NCBI RefSeq assembly: GCF_947166265.1
Contig: NZ_CAMVDO010000001.1
Span: forward strand, 1-64,000
Source: an uncultured Fibrobacter sp.
GTDB taxonomy: Bacteria > Fibrobacterota > Fibrobacteria > Fibrobacterales > Fibrobacteraceae
Direction of reading: 5' to 3'
DNA length: 64,000 nucleotides
Each line of letters opens with the position of its first letter. Positions within the stretch are counted from its first letter, which is position 1. Both the position numbers and the translations under genes were made by a program. The notes under the pieces are model-generated. The model saw only the letters and a list, made by a program, of their open reading frames with translations, did not search any database and was not told the DNA's origin. Positions 60,026-64,000 of this stretch are shown here, one piece after another.

Positions 60026-61102
60026 ATGCAACTTTCGCTTAAAAAGAAACTCGCCCTCGAAGCTTATCGCCTTTACCGTCACAACGAAATCAAGGCGCAC
60101 CCGCTCACGTATTTTTTCTGGGAATGTACACTCCGCTGCAACCTGCACTGTCTGCATTGCGGTAGCGACTGCGTCAAGGACGCCATCCCGGACATGCCCC
60201 GCGAAGACTTTATGGCCGTGCTGGACAAATTGGCCCCGCACATCGACCCGAAGCACTTTATCGTGGTGATTACCGGCGGCGAGCCCCTGATGCGCCCAGA
60301 CCTCGAAGAATGCGGGCAAGAAATCAAGAAACGCGGCTACCCCTGGGGCATGGTTTCTAACGCGCTTGCGATGACCCCCGAACGTTACACGCGCCTGCTG
60401 AACGCAGGTCTCCGCTCGCTCACCATCAGCCTCGACGGTCTGCAGGAGAGTCACAACCATTTCCGCGGTGACCCGCATAGCTTTGAGCGAGCGCTGCGGG
60501 CCATTGACATGGCCGCCCACACCGAAGGTCTGACCTTCGATGTGATGACCTGCGTGAACCGCCAAAACCTGAAGGAGCTCCCGAAGATTCTCGATATGCT
60601 CCTGAAAATAGGCGTCAAACGCTGGAGAATCGCGACGGTATTCCCGAAGGGACGCGCCAAAGACAATCCGCTGTTCCAGCTCACGAACCAGGAATTCCGC
60701 CAGGTATTCGACTTTATCCGCGAAGTGAAAAAGCTGAACGTGATCAACGTGAACTACGGCTGCGAAGGTTTCCTCGGGAGCTACGAGAAAGACGCCCGCA
60801 ATTACCCGTTCTTCTGCCGTGCCGGCGTGAACGTATCCTCTGTGCTTTGCGATGGAAGCATCTCGGCCTGTCCAAGCCTCCGCGGCGACTACATTCAAGG
60901 AAACATCTACAAGGACGACATCTGGGACGTGTGGCAGAACCGCTACCAGGTGATGCGCGACCACAGCTGGGCAAAAATCGGCGACTGCAAGACCTGCAAG
61001 TACTGGCGCTACTGCGAAGGCTCCAGCCTGCATTTACGTGATGAAAAAACGAAGGAACTCGCCTACTGCCACGTCAAACGCCTTGAGGACGCCGGGGCAT
61101 AG
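60026..61102 (+). CDS. Radical SAM/SPASM enzyme, rSAM/lipoprotein system type
   Basis: The protein has 358 residues and is cytoplasmic. The 4Fe-4S motif is Cys38-x3-Cys42-x2-Cys45 in FFWECTLRCNLHCLHCGSDC, followed by TGGEPLMRPDL for S-adenosylmethionine binding. The C-terminal SPASM region has auxiliary-cluster cysteines in FFCRAGVNVSSVLCDGSISA and GDCKTCKYWRYCEGS. SPASM enzymes usually modify ribosomally made peptides or proteins. The start FFWEC with TLRC and the 48-bp distance from two YGxP lipoproteins fit the rSAM/lipoprotein system (TIGR04133 type) first defined by comparative genomics. The modification chemistry is unknown. A terminator follows. Confidence 0.88.
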   Translation: MQLSLKKKLALEAYRLYRHNEIKAHPLTYFFWECTLRCNLHCLHCGSDCVKDAIPDMPREDFMAVLDKLAPHIDPKHFIVVITGGEPLMRPDLEECGQEIKKRGYPWGMVSNALAMTPERYTRLLNAGLRSLTISLDGLQESHNHFRGDPHSFERALRAIDMAAHTEGLTFDVMTCVNRQNLKELPKILDMLLKIGVKRWRIATVFPKGRAKDNPLFQLTNQEFRQVFDFIREVKKLNVINVNYGCEGFLGSYEKDARNYPFFCRAGVNVSSVLCDGSISACPSLRGDYIQGNIYKDDIWDVWQNRYQVMRDHSWAKIGDCKTCKYWRYCEGSSLHLRDEKTKELAYCHVKRLEDAGA

Positions 61103-61152
61103 CCCAATTCACCAGTTTTTAACTCGGAATATTCCAACTTGGAATAAAAAAA

Positions 61153-61183
61153 GGCTCCATTTTTCAAATGGGGTCTTGCTTTT
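61153..61183 (+). terminator. Terminator after the radical SAM gene
   Basis: GGCTCCATTT-TTC-AAATGGGGTC, with two wobble pairs, is followed by TTGCTTTT. Confidence 0.7.
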
Positions 61184-61272
61184 AACAAAATAAAATATAC
61201 ATATAGCAACATAGCACCCTTTTTGCCGACGGCAAAAGGATTTTACAAGTTTTTTATAAGAAGGAGTTCGAT

Positions 61273-62664
61273 ATGCTGAACAAAAAGATTCCCTTCGCCC
61301 TGTTTGGCGCACTCGCTGTATCCGCAGCATTTGCGCAAGCACCGGAACAATCCCCCGCTCCTATTCAAAGGGCAATTGTTTCGCAATCGGCAGCGACAAC
61401 ACCCGCTCCGCAAGAAGCTCCTGCAGCACCCGCTCCAGAAGCGGCGCCAACACCCGCTCCACAGGCTGAACCCGCCCCTGTCCAAGAGGCCCCGGCTCCA
61501 CAGGCTGAGCCCACTCCTGTTCAAGCGGCCCCTGCTCCGCAAGCAGAACCTGCACCCGTGCAGGCATCCCCCGCACAACCTCAAGCCGTAGCGGCCCCTC
61601 AACCCGCTCCGCAACAGTACAATCAGATTCCTCCACAACAGGGAGCTCCGCAACAATATAACCAGGGCTATTACAATCAACAACCCCAAGGATACCCACC
61701 GCAGCAGTACAACCAAGGCTACTACGACCAACAGCCTCAAGGGTATCCGCAGCAGCAATACAATCAGGGCTACTACGGACAGCCGCCCCAAGGGTATCCG
61801 CAGCAACAGTACAACCAGGGCTACAATGAACAGCAACCTCAAGGATATCCGCAACAGTACAATCAGGGTTATTACGGACAGTCTCCCCAAGGGTACCCGC
61901 AACAATACAACCAGCAGGCCTACCCCCCTCCCCAGGAGCAGCCCAAGGCCCACGATGACACCAGGTCACTTCATAGCCTGAACGTTTCCATCCCTATCGA
62001 AAAAGAGACCTACAACGTCAAAAAGCCTGATTACGATATGGATGCAGACATCTTTGGCGTTTACGGCAACTGGAACCGCATCAAGGTCGAAAATTCTGGA
62101 TATTCCTCCATTTTCGGTCTCGGTGGCGGCTACGCCAAGAGCGAACTGGACGCAGGCGGCAGCTCAACTTTGGATTTGAGCGGTTTCGACGTGAACCTTA
62201 AATTCGGTATCGGTTTTGCTCCCCTTACAAGCGACTTCATTCTTGCAATTCATGCCATTATGGGATTTGATTTCAAGATGCTATCGGCGACCATCAAGGA
62301 CGACCCCAAAGACAGCGATAAAGGCAGCTTTGAGTACGACGGCTATACCATAGACATCGAAGAGTTGGAAGAATACGGGGTAGACTACGAACATAAAGCG
62401 GAACTTTCGCTCCTCGCTTTCGACGTGGTTCTGGGTGGCGACCTCGTCCTTGCCTACCAGGTGTTCGAGCACTTTGGCGTCATGGCCGGTGTTGACGTCA
62501 CCTGCAACATGATCGGTGTCGGCTATTTCGGTTACGAAGAATCGGCGACGGTGAGTTACCAAGGGCGATCGGAATCGGATTCCCAAAGCGATAAAAAATT
62601 CCTGATGTATAACCTGACCGGGCCTAACATCATCCCGCGCGCAGGTATATTCTTTGTGTTCTAA
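61273..62664 (+). CDS. Outer-membrane barrel protein with Pro/Ala and YNQGYY repeats
   Basis: The protein has 463 residues. Residues 1-21 are a signal peptide (PFALFGALAVSAAFA). Residues about 40-112 are a Pro/Ala/Gln/Glu repeat (AEPAPVQEAPAPQAEP type). Residues about 115-223 contain about six copies of a 17-18 residue unit, QQYNQGYYxQQPQGYPQ, encoded by degenerate 51-54-bp DNA repeats at 61610-61930. The last 230 residues are beta-rich and contain GLGGGYAKSEL and VNLKFGIGFAPL, and end in GIFFVF, like a small outer-membrane barrel. The Tyr/Gln/Gly repeat recalls prion-like and adhesive sequences. AAGGAG precedes the ATG. A terminator separates it from the radical SAM gene, so cotranscription is doubtful. 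Confidence 0.8.
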   Translation: MLNKKIPFALFGALAVSAAFAQAPEQSPAPIQRAIVSQSAATTPAPQEAPAAPAPEAAPTPAPQAEPAPVQEAPAPQAEPTPVQAAPAPQAEPAPVQASPAQPQAVAAPQPAPQQYNQIPPQQGAPQQYNQGYYNQQPQGYPPQQYNQGYYDQQPQGYPQQQYNQGYYGQPPQGYPQQQYNQGYNEQQPQGYPQQYNQGYYGQSPQGYPQQYNQQAYPPPQEQPKAHDDTRSLHSLNVSIPIEKETYNVKKPDYDMDADIFGVYGNWNRIKVENSGYSSIFGLGGGYAKSELDAGGSSTLDLSGFDVNLKFGIGFAPLTSDFILAIHAIMGFDFKMLSATIKDDPKDSDKGSFEYDGYTIDIEELEEYGVDYEHKAELSLLAFDVVLGGDLVLAYQVFEHFGVMAGVDVTCNMIGVGYFGYEESATVSYQGRSESDSQSDKKFLMYNLTGPNIIPRAGIFFVF

Positions 62665-62715
62665 ACAGTCCCAAGCTAAAGACAATCTCACCCGTTTTTA
62701 GAAAGCGAGGTCACC

Positions 62716-63876
62716 ATGACTCATTTTAAACTATCCTCTGGAGCAGCCCTCCTTGTGGCCGCCTCCTTTAGTGTGGGACTTTTCGGTTGCTCAACAGAAA
62801 ATAGCGTCGATTCGCTCCGCTGCTTTACCGTCAAATGCACCGACAACGACTACGATGACGAAGATGAAAGAGAAGACGATGATGATTACGACAAGGGAAA
62901 ATCATCGTCGAGCACCACCAAGTTGCCTCGGGGCTGCGACAATTACGTAAGCAGTCTTTCAATTGCTCCACACTGCTATCTCGAAGATTTTGGCACCACG
63001 CTCTACGACGAAGACACCAAGACTATTTATTCGTGCGAAGAGAATGGCTATACAATCGAGGGATATTGGCAAGAGCATAATTCGTTCAAGAACTGCGACG
63101 AATATGTATCGCCTTATTCAAACTATAAGGACTGGTTCAGTAGCAGCTCGGACGAGGATTTCGACGACTGGAGTTCCAGCAGTTCTAAAGAAATCCTTCC
63201 AATTATCGAAGGCGAATTGTTCGATGATCGAGATGGCAACATCTATAAGACCGTTACCATAGGAACACAAACCTGGATGGCCGAAAACCTCAGATACCGT
63301 TACCTGCAACCGACCGAAGATCTCGATTCCTCCAGTTTCTGCTATAACGAAACGGTTGAGGACTGCGACAAATACGGACGTTATTATTTATGGTCTGCTG
63401 CCATGGACAGTGCAGGATATTTCACCAATGACGGCCTCGGTTGCGGAAACGGCGTATACTGCGAGCCAACTTACCCGGTACAGGGACTATGTCCAGACGG
63501 ATGGCACTTACCTCGCGAAGAGGAAGTAGAAACATTGCTGGAATACACACATTCCAAATCTGATGGCGGACAATCTTTAAAAGCCACAGACGGTTGGGTC
63601 ATTCCCGGAACAGACGAATACGGCTTCAATGTCCTTGCTAGCGGAATTTGGTACCCAGGCGACAGCATTCACGCGCAAGGAACATACGACGAAGGTTGGT
63701 ATACGGCATTTTGGATTTCAACCGAATTCAATAACACAAACTCCGAACATTCCGGTGAATTCGCCAGCATATTCCGTGTCAATATAAGCGACGACGTTAT
63801 CTCCGAAATTTCCAATGATGAAATCGGACATAAATGGCGTGGTTTGCACATCCGCTGCCTAAAGGACTCTGAATAA
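62716..63876 (+). CDS. FISUMP-domain lipoprotein with acidic/Ser-rich linker
   Basis: The protein has 386 residues. The lipobox SVGLFGC gives Cys25. An acidic stretch (DNDYDDEDEREDDDDYDKGK, about 50-69) may bind calcium or other cations. A small Cys-containing module (about 72-136, GCDNYVSSLSIAPHCYLEDF) follows, then a Ser-rich segment, then one FISUMP domain from about residue 165. The domain landmarks are YKTVTIGTQTWMAENLRYRY, GRYYLWSAAMDSAG, GLCPDGWHLPREEE and LHIRC. GAGG is 8 nt before the ATG. It shows the same head-domain plan as the other FISUMP lipoproteins and probably sits on the surface. Confidence 0.87.
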   Translation: MTHFKLSSGAALLVAASFSVGLFGCSTENSVDSLRCFTVKCTDNDYDDEDEREDDDDYDKGKSSSSTTKLPRGCDNYVSSLSIAPHCYLEDFGTTLYDEDTKTIYSCEENGYTIEGYWQEHNSFKNCDEYVSPYSNYKDWFSSSSDEDFDDWSSSSSKEILPIIEGELFDDRDGNIYKTVTIGTQTWMAENLRYRYLQPTEDLDSSSFCYNETVEDCDKYGRYYLWSAAMDSAGYFTNDGLGCGNGVYCEPTYPVQGLCPDGWHLPREEEVETLLEYTHSKSDGGQSLKATDGWVIPGTDEYGFNVLASGIWYPGDSIHAQGTYDEGWYTAFWISTEFNNTNSEHSGEFASIFRVNISDDVISEISNDEIGHKWRGLHIRCLKDSE

Positions 63877-63910
63877 ACAAGGAACATTGTTGAACAAAGC
63901 CGGTTCCGGT

Positions 63911-64000
63911 CGCCCGTGAGCGACAAAGCCCCATGCGTTAAGCTGGGGCGGTCGCGAGAGCACGAGCCAAGTATAAGAATACACTCATTTGCAGCTCGTG
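63911..64000 (-). repeat. Dispersed two-stem element, copy B
   Basis: On the minus strand, GCGAC (63951-63955) pairs with GTCGC (63920-63924) as an outer stem, and GCCCCA (63944-63949) with TGGGGC (63928-63933) as an inner stem, around a TTAAC-containing loop. The sequences CTCTCGC, ACCGCCC, GGGCTTTGT and GCTCACG match copy A at 14899-14984. The left part may run past the end of the window. Confidence 0.7.

Noticed and set aside
63877-64000. Possible tRNA or small RNA gene at the right end
   Set aside because: There is no TTCGA-type arm or CCA end. The hairpins are explained by the dispersed two-stem element shared with 14899-14984.

Overview
The window looks like chromosome from a Fibrobacter-type bacterium (FCB group, Gram-negative, outer membrane, non-flagellated). 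Four genes carry the FISUMP domain (Fibrobacter succinogenes major paralogous domain), many lipoproteins have Ser-rich linkers, and many promoters show a Bacteroidota-like -7 box (TAnnTTTG) placed only 4-9 nt before the start codon. This assignment is an inference from gene content; I could not run a database search.

Layout. 0.1-9 kb: secreted barrel protein, iron alcohol dehydrogenase, formate/nitrite-type channel, MBL-fold lipoprotein, U32-like protein, SLC13 transporter, first FISUMP protein, FliB-like protein. 8.7-9.5 kb: an 80-bp tandem repeat array running into the 3' end of the RNase P RNA gene (minus strand). 9.5-17.5 kb: Omp85-type barrel, thioredoxin-like protein, cmk-rpsA, and coaBC followed by a degenerate uracil-DNA-glycosylase-like gene. 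17.6-24.6 kb (minus): nuclease/transposase remnant, collagen-like FISUMP lipoprotein, RlmI-like methyltransferase, nrdR, transketolase. 24.8-29.5 kb: barrel protein with a lysine-rich tail, then a GT39-NPCBM/GT2 glycosylation pair. 29.5-42.6 kb: two-domain FISUMP lipoprotein, gmk, Sua5/TsaC, a large DUF349 protein, priA, a VanX-type dipeptidase and a TonB-type receptor. 42.6-54.5 kb: nitrilase, maltokinase, queA/WYL/BON operon, gltX, alanine symporter, ispD, and an ArsR-controlled metal permease. 54.6-58.2 kb (minus): trpGD and trpE behind a complete trp attenuator with leader peptide. 58.4-61.1 kb: two paralogous Ser-rich lipoproteins followed by a radical SAM/SPASM enzyme, which I read as an rSAM/lipoprotein modification system. 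61.3-63.9 kb: a YNQGYY-repeat outer-membrane protein and a fourth FISUMP lipoprotein.

The most notable signals are (i) the rSAM/lipoprotein cassette; (ii) short palindromic repeat elements inserted in frame inside coaBC, priA, maltokinase and the metal permease, comparable in behaviour to Rickettsia palindromic elements; (iii) widespread near-leaderless starts, with two cases where a terminator T-tract merges with the next gene's -7 box; (iv) the trp attenuator; and (v) a two-copy dispersed element whose two stems show compensatory base changes. No tRNA, rRNA, CRISPR array or complete insertion sequence was seen.
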